A stretch of DNA of 64,000 nt from Mycobacterium sp. AZCC_0083 (GCF_014202335.1 NZ_JACHGP010000007.1:1-64000); one strand, 5' to 3'; positions 51,620-61,254 are shown, counted from the first letter of the stretch. The notes: generated by a model from the sequence alone, not told the origin. Numbers and translations: made by a program.

Positions 51620-52090
51620 GCCGCCACCCCGGTAGGGCTCCAGCGCTTCGTCCCATGCGGTGCCGAGCACCGTGTCCAGTTCGGCGGCAAGGGTGTCCGC
51701 GCCGGCCGCCATCAAGCCGCGCAGGCGCATTTCGCCGACCATCACGTCGCCGTTTGCGCTCATCGTTCCGGCCCACAGCCCGAGCTGTGGGGTGTGGCAC
51801 CAGCGGTAGCCGTCGACGCCCTCACTCGGGTCTTCGGTCACCTCGAACCGCAGCACCGACCACGACCGCAGCGCGCTGGCCAATTGGGCTCCGGTCCCGA
51901 CGGGACCGACCCAGTTGGTGATGGTGCGCAGTTGTCCGGGCATGGCGGGTTGAGGGGTCCACTTGAGGTTCGCTCGCGCCGACAGGGTCGACGAAAGCGC
52001 CCACTCCACGTGTGGGCAAACCGCCGCGGGAGAGGCATGGACGTACACCACACCAGTCGTCGCGTCGGCGAATTGGTTCGACGCACGCAT
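51578..52090 (-). CDS. DUF3145 family protein (Rv2256c type)
   Basis: 170 residues: TTGVVYVHASPAAVCPHVEWALS, LRFEVTEDPSEGVDGYRWCHTPQLGLW, and EPYRGGGDTGEMSWLNRGVG at the C-terminus, the strongly conserved actinobacterial DUF3145 end. Function unknown. The ATG at 52090 is chosen as MRASNQFADA. Its last 13 codons come from the island 2 repeat, so the gene was kept intact by the insertion. Confidence 0.88.
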   Translation of the reverse strand: MRASNQFADATTGVVYVHASPAAVCPHVEWALSSTLSARANLKWTPQPAMPGQLRTITNWVGPVGTGAQLASALRSWSVLRFEVTEDPSEGVDGYRWCHTPQLGLWAGTMSANGDVMVGEMRLRGLMAAGADTLAAELDTVLGTAWDEALEPYRGGGDTGEMSWLNRGVG

Positions 52091-52219
52091 CATCTGCTCC
52101 TTCGGCTCCACTAGGGACGTCTTCCCCAAGCCGGCCTGGTGTTTCCAAAGGACGAGATTGCAGTTTGAGTTATGCGTGTGTCGCGCGTGTCTATTGTGCC
52201 TTGTGGGACCCGTGTTGCG

Positions 52220-53044
52220 CTAGTGTGCTCCGAATTCTCTCAGCACTCCATCAGACAGAGCAGGCCACAACGGGTAGGTCCACTTGTCGAAATCGCGGTC
52301 CGTCAGCACGACAAGGGCCAGGTCAGCGGTGGGATCGGCCCAGATGAAGGTGCCCGACTGACCGAAGTGCCCGAAGGTTCGACCCGAGTTCGACGATCCC
52401 GTCCAATGCGGTGACTTGCCGTCGCGGATCTCGAAGCCCAAGCCCCAGTCGTTCGGCCGCTGGACGCCGAAGCCAGGCAAAACACCGTCCAGCCCGGGAA
52501 ACTGCACCGTGATGGCATCGGCGTGCAGCTGCGGCGACACCAACGTCGGCCGCAACAGATCGGCGGCGAAGGGCGCGAGATCCGCCACCGTCGACTCCCC
52601 GCCGTACCCGGCCGCTTCCGCACCGCCGACGAGTGCCGAGGAGCCCATGCCGAGGGGTTCGAAGACCGCTTCGGCGAGGTACCGCTCGAACGGGATGTCG
52701 GATGCCTGCTGCACCGTCTCGGCGAGCACGGCGAAGCCGTAGTTGGAGTAGACGCGACGCTTGCCGGGCGCTGCCGTCGTCTCGGCCGACAGCATCGACA
52801 GGCCCGAGGTGTGCGCGAGCAGGTGCCGCACCGTCGACCCCGGCGGACCTGCCGGGGTGTCGAGTTCGACGACGCCCTCCTCGATCGCGACCTGCACGGC
52901 TCGTGCCACCAGGGGCTTGGTCACCGACGCCAGGACGAACCGGCGCGCGGTGTCACCGAACTCCGCCAGCACGCCCGACGGCCCGACGACCGCGGCTGCC
53001 GCAGTCGGGACCGGCCAGTCAGATATCGCGTCCAAGGCGCTCAT
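52220..53044 (-). CDS. Serine hydrolase (class C beta-lactamase/DD-peptidase fold)
   Basis: 274 residues with the SxxK motif SVTK (ASVTKPLVARAVQVA), the YSN motif (RVYSNYGFAVLAE) and a late FGHFGQSGTFIWADP in place of the KTG box (HFGQSG). These are the elements of the beta-lactamase/esterase EstB family. No signal peptide, so likely cytoplasmic. Corresponds to Rv2257c. ATG 53044, divergent from mscR across 67 bp. Confidence 0.9.
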   Translation of the reverse strand: MSALDAISDWPVPTAAAAVVGPSGVLAEFGDTARRFVLASVTKPLVARAVQVAIEEGVVELDTPAGPPGSTVRHLLAHTSGLSMLSAETTAAPGKRRVYSNYGFAVLAETVQQASDIPFERYLAEAVFEPLGMGSSALVGGAEAAGYGGESTVADLAPFAADLLRPTLVSPQLHADAITVQFPGLDGVLPGFGVQRPNDWGLGFEIRDGKSPHWTGSSNSGRTFGHFGQSGTFIWADPTADLALVVLTDRDFDKWTYPLWPALSDGVLREFGAH

Positions 53045-53111
53045 GGCGGAGCAGCCTAATCCGTTCCGGGTTGCGGCCACCGACCCGATCGCCACCCTTT
53101 AAGTTGTAGCC

Positions 53112-54197
53112 ATGAGTCAGATAGTGCGCGGCGTGATCTCACGGAGCAAGAAGCAACCCGTCGAATTGGTTGACATCGTCATCCCCGATCCGGGTCCCGG
53201 TGAGGTCGTCGTCGACGTGACCGCGTGCGGCGTTTGCCATACCGACTTGACCTACCGCGAGGGCGGGATCAACGACGAGTATCCGTTCCTGCTCGGGCAC
53301 GAGGCTGCGGGCGCGGTGGAGTCGGTCGGCGAGGGTGTGACACACGTCGAACCCGGTGACTTCGTGATCCTGAACTGGCGTGCGGTCTGTGGTGAATGTC
53401 GGGCCTGCAAGCGTGGCCGACCGTGGTACTGCTTCAACACATTCAACGCCGAACAGAAGATGACGCTGACCGACGGCACCGAACTCACCCCGGCGCTGGG
53501 CATCGGCGCGTTCGCCGACAAGACCCTCGTCCACGAAGGGCAGTGCACCAAGGTCGACCCGGCCGCCGACCCCGCAGTCGCAGGCCTGCTGGGCTGCGGC
53601 GTGATGGCCGGTCTTGGCGCCGCGGTCAACACCGGAGCGGTGGGCCGGGACGACACCGTCGCGGTGATCGGTTGCGGCGGTGTGGGTGACGCGGCGATCG
53701 CAGGCGCGGCGCTGGTGGGCGCACGGCGGATCATCGCCGTCGACACCGACAACACCAAGCTGAACTGGGCACGCGAGTTCGGTGCCACCCACACCATCAA
53801 CGCCAAGGAACTCGACGTCGTCGAGACCATCCAGGACCTCACCGACGGCAACGGTGCCGACGTGGTGATCGATGCCGTCGGCAGGCCCGAAACCTGGAAG
53901 CAGGCGTTCTACGCCCGCGACCTGGCCGGAACCGTTGTGCTGGTGGGTGTTCCGACCCCCGACATGCGGATCGACATGCCGCTGGTGGACTTCTTCTCCC
54001 GCGGTGGGACGCTGAAGTCCGCGTGGTACGGCGACTGCCTGCCCGAGCGCGACTTCCCCACGCTGATCAGCCTCTACCTGCAGGGCCGGCTGCCGCTGGA
54101 GAAGTTCGTCACCGAGCGCATCGGACTTGACGGTATCGAGGATGCCTTCCACAAGATGCACGCCGGTGAGGTACTGCGCTCCGTGGTGATCCTCTGA
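53112..54197 (+). CDS. mscR: S-nitrosomycothiol reductase / mycothiol-dependent formaldehyde dehydrogenase
   Basis: 361 residues, zinc alcohol dehydrogenase class III-like: GVCHTDLTYREG with the catalytic zinc Cys, GHEAAGAVESVGEGV, the structural zinc cluster CGECRACKRGRPWYC, and the NAD fold VAVIGCGGVGDAAIAG. MscR detoxifies S-nitrosomycothiol and formaldehyde with mycothiol. Orthologue of Rv2259. It overlaps the metallo-hydrolase gene by one base (TGATG). Confidence 0.95.
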   Translation: MSQIVRGVISRSKKQPVELVDIVIPDPGPGEVVVDVTACGVCHTDLTYREGGINDEYPFLLGHEAAGAVESVGEGVTHVEPGDFVILNWRAVCGECRACKRGRPWYCFNTFNAEQKMTLTDGTELTPALGIGAFADKTLVHEGQCTKVDPAADPAVAGLLGCGVMAGLGAAVNTGAVGRDDTVAVIGCGGVGDAAIAGAALVGARRIIAVDTDNTKLNWAREFGATHTINAKELDVVETIQDLTDGNGADVVIDAVGRPETWKQAFYARDLAGTVVLVGVPTPDMRIDMPLVDFFSRGGTLKSAWYGDCLPERDFPTLISLYLQGRLPLEKFVTERIGLDGIEDAFHKMHAGEVLRSVVIL

Positions 54198-54823
54198 TGG
54201 CGAACGCGATCCAACGCGTCGTCACCAGCGGCACCTTCGAACTCGACGGCGGCAGTTGGGATGTCGACAACAACATCTGGATCGTCGGCGACGACTCCAA
54301 CGTCGTGGTGTTCGATGCCGCCCACACCGCGCAGCCGATCATCGATGCCGTCGCGGGCCGCAACGTGGTCGCGGTGGTCTGCACGCACGGGCACAACGAT
54401 CACGTCACCGTCGCACCCGAACTCGGTGAGGCACTCGACGCGCCGGTCCTGCTCCACCCCGCCGACGAAGTGCTGTGGCGAATGACCCATCCGGACAAGG
54501 ACTTCCGCAGCATCGACGACAACCTAGTGCTCTCCGCCGGCGACGTCGAGATCCGCGCGCTGCACACCCCCGGCCACTCGCCGGGGTCGGTGTGCTGGTA
54601 CGCGCCGGACCTTGGCGCCGTGGTCAGCGGCGACACCTTGTTCAACGGTGGTCCCGGAGCAACCGGACGGTCCTTCTCCGACTTCCCCACCATCCTGGCG
54701 TCCATCTCGGAGAAGCTGGGCAAACTGCCCGCCGACACCGTGGTCTACACCGGACACGGCGACACCACCGTCATCGGCGACGAGATCGTGCACTACGACG
54801 AGTGGGTCGCACGCGGCCACTAG
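54197..54823 (+). CDS. Metallo-beta-lactamase-fold hydrolase (glyoxalase II-like)
   Basis: 208 residues with the zinc motif THGHNDH, later GHSPGSVCWY and SGDTLF, and a final YTGHGDTT: all metal ligands of the MBL fold are present. It is the Rv2260 counterpart, always downstream of mscR, and may hydrolyse S-formyl-mycothiol or another mycothiol ester made by MscR; that role is inferred. Convergent 4-bp overlap with the next gene. Confidence 0.92.
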   Translation: MANAIQRVVTSGTFELDGGSWDVDNNIWIVGDDSNVVVFDAAHTAQPIIDAVAGRNVVAVVCTHGHNDHVTVAPELGEALDAPVLLHPADEVLWRMTHPDKDFRSIDDNLVLSAGDVEIRALHTPGHSPGSVCWYAPDLGAVVSGDTLFNGGPGATGRSFSDFPTILASISEKLGKLPADTVVYTGHGDTTVIGDEIVHYDEWVARGH

Positions 54824-55581
54824 AGTCCGTCGAGTACCCGTTTCTTCTCGGCCTCGTACTCCGCTTCGGTAAGTGCGCCCGAATCACGCAGCTGGGCAAG
54901 CGTATTGAGCTGCTGGATGCGGATGCCCTGATCGGTGGGAACGTACGCGTCGACGGGTTGCGTGAACGTCGCCGGTGGCGGTGAGTACATCGGCGACGAG
55001 GGGTACGGCGGCGGTGGCGGTGGGTAGGCCGGCATCAACTCGCTTCGCTTGACCTTGCTCGCCCAGACGCGCGCGATGATCAGGTCGACGATGGCAAGGC
55101 CGAAGATCACCGCGAAGAGCCACGGCAGGTGGCCGTAGCTGCTGCCGTGGCCGAACGCCAGCCGCGGGTCCAGGAACGCGCTGACGTTTCCGTCGGCGGT
55201 GATGTCGTAGGTGCCCTCGGCTGGGACGTGCAGATAGCCGATGCGGACACGCGCGTCGTTGTTGACCGTCGTCGTGCTGCCGTAGTCCTCGGTCAGCACC
55301 GGCTCGTCGACACCGACCGGTGCAACGATGCGGTACTTCAGGGGCGGGACGGGCAGGCCGCTGCCGCTGGCGCCGATGAGCACCGTGTGGAACGTGACCG
55401 TGACGTCGCCTGCCGGCAGGTGCAGGCTGCTCGAGCCCGGAATGGGAACCTCGCCGTATGCGTCGTACTCGTCGAAGACGAAGGCATTCAGGATCAGCGT
55501 GGCGACGAAGCCGACGACCGACACCACCATGGTCACCACGGCGAGGATGGTGAGTGCCCTCGGCACGGTCCGGCGACTCAT
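54820..55581 (-). CDS. Membrane protein with SHOCT-type C-terminus
   Basis: 253 residues. Transmembrane helices near 10-31 (LTILAVVTMVVSVVGFVATLIL) and 150-172 (LPWLFAVIFGLAIVDLIIARVW) flank an extracytoplasmic beta domain. The cytoplasmic tail is Pro/Tyr-rich (AYPPPPPPYPSSPMY) and ends with a SHOCT motif (IRIQQLNTLAQLRDSGALTEAEYEAEKKRVL), a short helix pair that often mediates oligomerisation. Start ATG 55581. Confidence 0.85.
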   Translation of the reverse strand: MSRRTVPRALTILAVVTMVVSVVGFVATLILNAFVFDEYDAYGEVPIPGSSSLHLPAGDVTVTFHTVLIGASGSGLPVPPLKYRIVAPVGVDEPVLTEDYGSTTTVNNDARVRIGYLHVPAEGTYDITADGNVSAFLDPRLAFGHGSSYGHLPWLFAVIFGLAIVDLIIARVWASKVKRSELMPAYPPPPPPYPSSPMYSPPPATFTQPVDAYVPTDQGIRIQQLNTLAQLRDSGALTEAEYEAEKKRVLDGL

Positions 55582-55665
55582 GCAGCGCAGTCTGTCATGG
55601 CGAAGTCTCCGCTGCCGCGCCAATCGACCAGGTCGTCCGCCCAGTTCTGAGCTACCGTTTCACTC

Positions 55666-56754
55666 ATGCCCGAATCGAGCATCGTGGTGCGGCCGGAGCC
55701 GATCGACAGCGGCTCCTATACCGCAGGATCGCGGCTGCAAGCCGCCGGATTACGGCGGGCGATAACGCTTTTCGAGCAGGCCGCCGACGTGGTGCCCATC
55801 CCCCGGTCGCCGCGCCCCATCGTGATCGCCGACTACGGCGCGGCGAACGGGCACAACGCGCTGCTGCCGATCGGCGCCGCGATCGGCAGGTTCCGTGCGC
55901 GAACCCGGCCCGAACACTCGGTGCTGGTCACGCACACCGACGTGCCCCAGAACGACTTCACCGATCTCTTCCGCACGTTGACCGACGACCCGGACACCTA
56001 CCTCAAGAAGGACCATGCGTCGTTCGCATCTGCGGTGGGGCGCTCGTTCTACACCCAGATCCTGCCGTCCAACAGCGTGAACCTGGCCTGGTCGGCGTGG
56101 TCGATCCTATGGCTGGGGCGGGTGCCGACCCCCATTTCCGATCACGTCGTGGTGTCGTCCAGCCGCGACGAGAACGCGCGCACCGCCTACGCCAAACAGG
56201 CCGCACACGACTGGCACGAGTTCGTCGCATTCCGCGGGCGCGAACTGTCCCCTGGCGGGCGACTGCTGGTGATGACTCTGGCGATCGGCGAGGACGGTGA
56301 CATCGGCTATGGGCCACTGCTGGACGCGGTGATGGAAACCCTGGTCGACATGTCGGCCCGGAATCTGGTCACCGAGGACGAGGTGCTCCGGATGGCCATC
56401 CCCATCGTCGGGCGCCGCGAGCGCGACTTCCTGTCCCCGTTCGCGCCGTCGGGCACCTTCGAGAGACTGACGATCCAGCACCTCGAGGTGTTCGAAGCCG
56501 AGGACCGCTTCTGGGCGCAGTACCAGATCGACAAGGACGCCACGACTCTCGGCGCACAGTGGGCGGCATTCCTGCGCGCGGCGATGTTCCCCGCCCTGAT
56601 CTCAGCGCTGCACGAACGCGACGCGGGTCATCACATCCTGTTCCTCAACGAGCTCGAGTGTGGGGTCGCGGCGCGGTGCGCCGCCGCGCCTGAGCAGATG
56701 CGGATACCGCTTGCATTGGTGGTCATCGAGAAGAAGGAACGCAGCCACCACTGA
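55666..56754 (+). CDS. SABATH-type SAM-dependent methyltransferase
   Basis: 362 residues. The SAM motif IVIADYGAANGHNALLPIGAAI and TDVPQNDFTDLFRTL match the SABATH carboxyl-methyltransferase layout (plant salicylate/jasmonate methyltransferases and bacterial relatives), as do SNSVNLAWSAWSILWL and PGGRLLVMTL. It would methylate a carboxyl group of a small acid; the substrate is unknown. It stands alone on its strand. Confidence 0.85.
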   Translation: MPESSIVVRPEPIDSGSYTAGSRLQAAGLRRAITLFEQAADVVPIPRSPRPIVIADYGAANGHNALLPIGAAIGRFRARTRPEHSVLVTHTDVPQNDFTDLFRTLTDDPDTYLKKDHASFASAVGRSFYTQILPSNSVNLAWSAWSILWLGRVPTPISDHVVVSSSRDENARTAYAKQAAHDWHEFVAFRGRELSPGGRLLVMTLAIGEDGDIGYGPLLDAVMETLVDMSARNLVTEDEVLRMAIPIVGRRERDFLSPFAPSGTFERLTIQHLEVFEAEDRFWAQYQIDKDATTLGAQWAAFLRAAMFPALISALHERDAGHHILFLNELECGVAARCAAAPEQMRIPLALVVIEKKERSHH

Positions 56755-56756
56755 CG

Positions 56757-57731
56757 TCAGCCTGCGATGCGCTCGCGAAAGGTGTTGCGGTAGTTCTGCG
56801 GTGAGACGCCTGCGAGCCGGCGGAACTGCTCGCGGAAGTTGGCAGGCGACGCGAACCCGACTTCGCGCCCGATCCGCTCCACGCCGTGCGAGGTGGTCTC
56901 CAGCAGCTGCTGCGCGTGGCGCACCCGGACGCCGGTCAACCACTGCATCGGGGTCTGTCCGGTCTCGGTCTGGAATCGGCGGTTGAGCGTGCGGACGCTG
57001 ACCGCGGCGTGTGCGGCGATGTCGGCGAGCACCACCTCGCGGTGTGCCTCGCGCTCGATCCAGGCCAGCACGTCATCCAGTTCGGTGCGCTCCGCGATGG
57101 CCTTCGTGGGGGCCAGCCGCCCACGCTGATTTCGCGGGATGAACTGTGCCTGGCCACCGCTGCGGTGCAATGGCGCCACCGCTACCCGTGCGGCGTCGGC
57201 TGCGACCGCGGCACCGTGATCGCGCTGCACCATGTGCAGACACAGATCGAGGCCGGCGGACGCGCCCGCCGAGGTAAGGACCTGGCCCTCGTCGACGTAG
57301 AGCACGTCGGGGTCGAGGTGCACCGCGGGGAACGTGACGCGAAACAGGTCGGAGGCCCTCCAGTGCGTCGTCGCTCGCCGCCCGTCGAGGAGGCCTGCGG
57401 CGGCCACGGTGAACGCGCCCGTGCAGATCGACGCGATCCGGACGCCGCGGGCGAAGGCATCGCGCAGCGCGACCAGCACCGCGGGCGGCGTTGGGTCGGT
57501 GACGTCGTAGCGGCCAGGCACGACGATGGTGTCGGCGGTCGCGAGAGCGTCGAGTCCGTGGTCGGTCGCGATGCGCAGCGCCCCGGCTGAGACGACGGGA
57601 TCGGTTCCGCAGACCAGCACGCGATAGCCCGCGCCACCCGATGCCAGCTCAACCTGGCCGAAGACCTCCACCGGTGTGGCGAGATCGAACGCGATGGTGC
57701 CGGGCAGGGCGACGACGGCCACGGTGTGCAT
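56757..57731 (-). CDS. GlxA-family AraC regulator with DJ-1/PfpI domain
   Basis: 324 residues. Residues 1-190 are a DJ-1/PfpI-like domain (VAVVALPGTIAFDLATPVEVFG, ASICTGAFTVAAAGLLDGRRATTHW with the nucleophile-elbow Cys); residues about 220-320 are the AraC helix-turn-helix pair (RTLNRRFQTETGQTPMQWL, ERIGREVGFASPANFREQFRRLAGVSPQNYRNTF). The divergent gene encodes a stand-alone DJ-1/PfpI protein, a likely target. GTG/ATG at 57731. Confidence 0.92.
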   Translation of the reverse strand: MHTVAVVALPGTIAFDLATPVEVFGQVELASGGAGYRVLVCGTDPVVSAGALRIATDHGLDALATADTIVVPGRYDVTDPTPPAVLVALRDAFARGVRIASICTGAFTVAAAGLLDGRRATTHWRASDLFRVTFPAVHLDPDVLYVDEGQVLTSAGASAGLDLCLHMVQRDHGAAVAADAARVAVAPLHRSGGQAQFIPRNQRGRLAPTKAIAERTELDDVLAWIEREAHREVVLADIAAHAAVSVRTLNRRFQTETGQTPMQWLTGVRVRHAQQLLETTSHGVERIGREVGFASPANFREQFRRLAGVSPQNYRNTFRERIAG

Positions 57732-57823
57732 GATCGGACGGTAGCAGGCGGTGGCAATATCTCGGCGTATGGTGGCGTTCTGGCCACTGGTCGTGCGTGC
57801 CGTTCACCGGTCACGATGGCGGC

Positions 57824-58450
57824 ATGCATGCACAGCTCTTGTTGTTCGACGGCTTCGACCCCCTCGACGTGATCGCCCCGTTCGAGGTGCTCGCGGCCGG
57901 TAGCGACGCCGTCGGCGGCGCACTGACCGTCGAGCTGGTCTCCGCCGAGGGCGCACGCCCCGTGGTCAGCGGGACGCGCGGTCTGGTCCTGAACGCCAGC
58001 GCCGAACTCGACCCTGACAAGCCGGGCTACGTCATCGTTCCAGGTGCCAGCGGTCCCATCGACGGCGATCCCGACGAGATCGACACCATCCCAGTACTTC
58101 TCGCCCGGTTCGGCGAGACCAGGGCCGTCGAGTTGATGGCCAAGGCCTTCGCCAACCCCGACATCACGGTGGCCACAGTCTGTGGCGGCTCGCTCGCCCT
58201 CGCGATGGCCGGGCTGATCGAGGGCCGTAACGCCGCCACGCATCATCTCGGCATGGACGTCCTCGAGGCGACCGGTGTGACGGCCGTGTACGCCAGGGTC
58301 GTCGACGACGGCGATCTCGTGACGGCAGGCGGAGTGACGTCGGGTCTCGACCTGGCGCTGCATCTGCTCGAACGCAGCTATGGACCCACAGTGGCGATCG
58401 CCGTGGAGAAGCTATTCGAATACGAGCGACGAGGAACGGTATGGAAATGA
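57824..58450 (+). CDS. DJ-1/PfpI family protein
   Basis: 208 residues: LLLFDGFDPLDVIAPFEVLA, GYVIVPGASGPIDGD and VATVCGGSLALAMAGLIEGRNAATHHLG, with the elbow cysteine. Members include isonitrile hydratases, glyoxalase III-like enzymes and amidases; which applies is undecided. It is divergent from a GlxA-type regulator whose sensor domain has the same fold. It overlaps the next gene by 10 bp. ATG 57824. Confidence 0.88.
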   Translation: MHAQLLLFDGFDPLDVIAPFEVLAAGSDAVGGALTVELVSAEGARPVVSGTRGLVLNASAELDPDKPGYVIVPGASGPIDGDPDEIDTIPVLLARFGETRAVELMAKAFANPDITVATVCGGSLALAMAGLIEGRNAATHHLGMDVLEATGVTAVYARVVDDGDLVTAGGVTSGLDLALHLLERSYGPTVAIAVEKLFEYERRGTVWK

Positions 58451-58767
58451 GCATCATCGGCGAATGGGACGTGACCATCAAGACCCCGATCGGGTCGATG
58501 GCCGTCGTCTACAGCTTCACCGACGACGGCAGTACTGTCGCCGGCAGCGCGACGGGCAAGGACGAGACGGTGCCGCTGAGAAACATCATCGTCGTCAATG
58601 ACGCTGGCGGACAACGGGTTACCTGGCAACAGTCCGTGACCAAACCGATGCGGCTCAACCTCGACTTCGACGTCGTGGTCGACGGTGACCGGTTGGCCGG
58701 TCATTCGCGGGCCGGCCGATTGCCACGCTCGGCGGTGATCGGCACTCGGCGCCGCGGCCAGATTTGA
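58441..58767 (+). CDS. Small beta-rich protein coupled to the DJ-1 gene
   Basis: 108 residues, no recognised family name. IIGEWDVTIKTPIGSMAVVYSFTDDGSTVAGSATGKDETVPLRNI looks like a small lipocalin-like or calycin beta barrel. The overlapping start (ATG 58441 or 58447) means co-translation with the DJ-1/PfpI protein, so it probably binds a related ligand. No signal peptide. Confidence 0.72.
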   Translation: MEMSIIGEWDVTIKTPIGSMAVVYSFTDDGSTVAGSATGKDETVPLRNIIVVNDAGGQRVTWQQSVTKPMRLNLDFDVVVDGDRLAGHSRAGRLPRSAVIGTRRRGQI

Positions 58768-58861
58768 CACGCTGCGCGCATTGCCACCCGCCTTCCAGCG
58801 GAGGACGATGAAATCCGACGGCGGCGCCGTCGAGACGCTGCCCCGTCCAGAGAGGCAGATT

Positions 58862-59482
58862 ATGTACGCACGAACGACAACGTTGGAGGCAATGCCCTCA
58901 TCCGTCGACGCAGGCATTGCCTACGTCCGCGACAAAGTGATGCCCCTGCTCGAAGGCCTAGATGGGTACATCGGGTTGTCCCTGTTGGCCGACCGGTCAT
59001 CCGGTCGCTGCATCATCACCAGCGCGTGGGAGTCCGAGGACGCGATGCGCGCGAGCGCACCGGCTGTTCAGGAGGTCCGCAGTCGCGCGGCGGAGATCTT
59101 CGGTGGTGGCAGCCCAACCGTCGAGGAATGGGAGATCGCGGTCCTGCACCGTGACCGCGAGGCCGGCGAGGGTGCCTGCGTCCGGGTGACCTGGGCCAAC
59201 GTCAATCGCGACCAGGTGGACTCGGGTATCGAGGTCTTCAAGGCAGCCCTGCCCGCGATGCAGGAACTGGAAGGACACTGCAGCGCAAGTCTGTTGGTGG
59301 ACAGGGCGTCCGGCCGCGGGGTGTCGTCGGTGGCCTATGAGAGCGCCGACGCGGTGGAGCGCAACCACGCCGAGATGGACCGCCTCAAAGGATCGGTGTC
59401 CGAGGAAGTGGCCGCCCAGATCGTCGAAGAGCACGACTTCGAGTTGATGATCGCCCACCTACGGGTCCCTGAGATGGTCTGA
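58862..59482 (+). CDS. Tandem ABM-type dimeric alpha/beta-barrel protein
   Basis: 206 residues made of two similar halves: MYARTTTLEAMPSSVDAGIAYVRDKVMPLLEGLDGYIGLSLLADR with WESEDAMRAS, and VRVTWANVNRDQVDSGIEVFKAALPAMQELEGHCSASLLVDRASG with YESADAVERN. Each is an antibiotic-biosynthesis-monooxygenase (ferredoxin-like) fold, so one chain would form the normal dimer. No haem ligand is seen. The ATG at 58862 is used. Confidence 0.82.
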   Translation: MYARTTTLEAMPSSVDAGIAYVRDKVMPLLEGLDGYIGLSLLADRSSGRCIITSAWESEDAMRASAPAVQEVRSRAAEIFGGGSPTVEEWEIAVLHRDREAGEGACVRVTWANVNRDQVDSGIEVFKAALPAMQELEGHCSASLLVDRASGRGVSSVAYESADAVERNHAEMDRLKGSVSEEVAAQIVEEHDFELMIAHLRVPEMV

Positions 59483-59502
59483 TCTCACGGCCCGCAACTC
59501 AG

Positions 59503-61254
59503 TCAGGGCGCCATCTCGTACGCACCGTCGTACGCCTTGACGCGCTCCCAGACCCGATCGAACCGCTCGGCGTCGGCCACCGGCTTGCGAATCGCTCGCA
59601 GGGCCCACTCCTGCTGAGCCTGGGTTGAGGTCGGCTTGCCTTGCAGTGCAACGGTATACGTGTTGAAGTCGTTGATCTGGAAGGCGAAGATCTGATCGAC
59701 GATGTCGTCGTCGAGCCCCGTCAGCGCGGCCTGTTCGAGGATCAGCTGCCCGTAGACGATGAGCGAGAACAGGTGCCCGACGTTGAGCAGGAAGTCCAGG
59801 TCCTTCTGCTGGTCGGCGTCGGGAGCGGCGATCAGGAGAAGCTCCTTGAAGGACAGTGCCTGCTCGTAGAACTGCGCGACGTTCGGGACGCGAGAGTGCT
59901 CGGCATACACCGGCGTCCAATCGGCGAACTGGATCCGGCCGGCGCCACGGGTGGGTCCCTGCTTCCAGAAGAAGACGTCGTCAGTCGGGTCGTCGCGGGT
60001 CGGGATCGCCGGGTACTCAAGCGGGTTGAGCATGTAGTTCGGCATGAACTTGAGCACCAGGCCCACGTTGACGTGCACCGTACCCTCCAGTCGGGGTAGG
60101 CAGCCCATCAACTGCGCAACCTCGCGGAACATGGTGTTCTTCTCGTACCCCTTGGCGGCCACCACGTCGTGCAGCAGCCGCATGACGGTCTCGCCCTCCA
60201 TCGTGACCTTGGCCTTGGTCATCGGGTTGAACAGCAGGTAGCGCCGGTCTTCGAGGCTGGCGCTGCGGAAGTAGTCGACCGCGCGCCTGCTGAACAGCTT
60301 CATCGCGATCAGTCGCGCGTAGGAGTCGACGAAGTTGGCCCGCACGTGGGTGAAGTCGGTGACCGGGTTGCCGTACAGGATGCGGTTCTGCGCGTGGGTG
60401 ATCGCCTCGTAGAAGGCGTGCTCGGCCATGCCGATCGACGCCGAACACAGGTTGAACTTGCCGACGTTGACCGTATTCAGCGCGGCGGCAAAGGCTTCCA
60501 CGCCGGTGTGCAGGATGTCCTCGGCGCGGACCGGGTAGTTCTCCAGACGGAACGTGCTCACGTAGATCTGCATGTGCACGACGTTGCCGACCAGGTGGTA
60601 GTTCTCGTGCTGGCTGTCGGCGGCGAAGAAGACGTACGCGTCGTCCCTTTCTTCAACACCCTCGGCACTTACACGCCGCGCGAACACCGACACCATGCTC
60701 GCGACGTTGCCGTTGCCGATGTAGTACTTCTCCCCCGTCGCCCGGTAGAGGATGCCGTTGGCGCGGTCCTCGTCGCTGGCCGGGGTGAGGACCATGTCGG
60801 TGTTGTAGACGTCGGCGCCGTGCTCGCGCTCGGACAGCCCGAACGCCATCACGTGCCCCGCCTCGAGGTCGTCGGCGGCCTTGAGCTTCGCGTCCTTGTT
60901 CTCGCTCTGCCAAATCGGACCGAGACCGAGGATCGTGACCTGCTCGGTGTACCAGTACGTCAGGCCGTAGAAGCCGAAGATCTCGGCGAGTGCGGCGTTG
61001 CGCGCGGCGTCCCAGCGCTTGTCCGGGTTGCCGTCGGCGAACTCCGACGGCGTGAGGAACGTCGCGAACAGCTTCTCGCGCTTCACGAAGTCGACGAAGT
61101 CGGCTGGCCACTGCGCGGTGAGGTCGTCGTCGAGGATGCGTTTCTTGCCCTGGCTCTCGAACCAGTCGATCGTCGCCCTCAGCAACCTGCGGGTTTCCGC
61201 ATCGAACTGCTGCGGGTCGTAGGTGTTCGGATCGAAGAGCAAGCCGTCAGTCAT
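59503..61254 (-). CDS. Acyl-CoA dehydrogenase-family protein
   Basis: 583 residues, larger than a classical acyl-CoA dehydrogenase. FAD/substrate motifs: HVMAFGLSEREHGADVYNTD and TGEKYYIGNGNVASMVSVFARR; the helical C-terminal domain contains AEHAFYEAITHAQNRILYG and MTKAKVTMEGETVMRLLHDVVAAKGYE. The GNGNVA variant and the extended C-terminus suggest a long-chain or unusual acyl substrate. Mycobacteria have many such genes; the pathway is unknown. ATG 61254. Confidence 0.87.
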   Translation of the reverse strand: MTDGLLFDPNTYDPQQFDAETRRLLRATIDWFESQGKKRILDDDLTAQWPADFVDFVKREKLFATFLTPSEFADGNPDKRWDAARNAALAEIFGFYGLTYWYTEQVTILGLGPIWQSENKDAKLKAADDLEAGHVMAFGLSEREHGADVYNTDMVLTPASDEDRANGILYRATGEKYYIGNGNVASMVSVFARRVSAEGVEERDDAYVFFAADSQHENYHLVGNVVHMQIYVSTFRLENYPVRAEDILHTGVEAFAAALNTVNVGKFNLCSASIGMAEHAFYEAITHAQNRILYGNPVTDFTHVRANFVDSYARLIAMKLFSRRAVDYFRSASLEDRRYLLFNPMTKAKVTMEGETVMRLLHDVVAAKGYEKNTMFREVAQLMGCLPRLEGTVHVNVGLVLKFMPNYMLNPLEYPAIPTRDDPTDDVFFWKQGPTRGAGRIQFADWTPVYAEHSRVPNVAQFYEQALSFKELLLIAAPDADQQKDLDFLLNVGHLFSLIVYGQLILEQAALTGLDDDIVDQIFAFQINDFNTYTVALQGKPTSTQAQQEWALRAIRKPVADAERFDRVWERVKAYDGAYEMAP

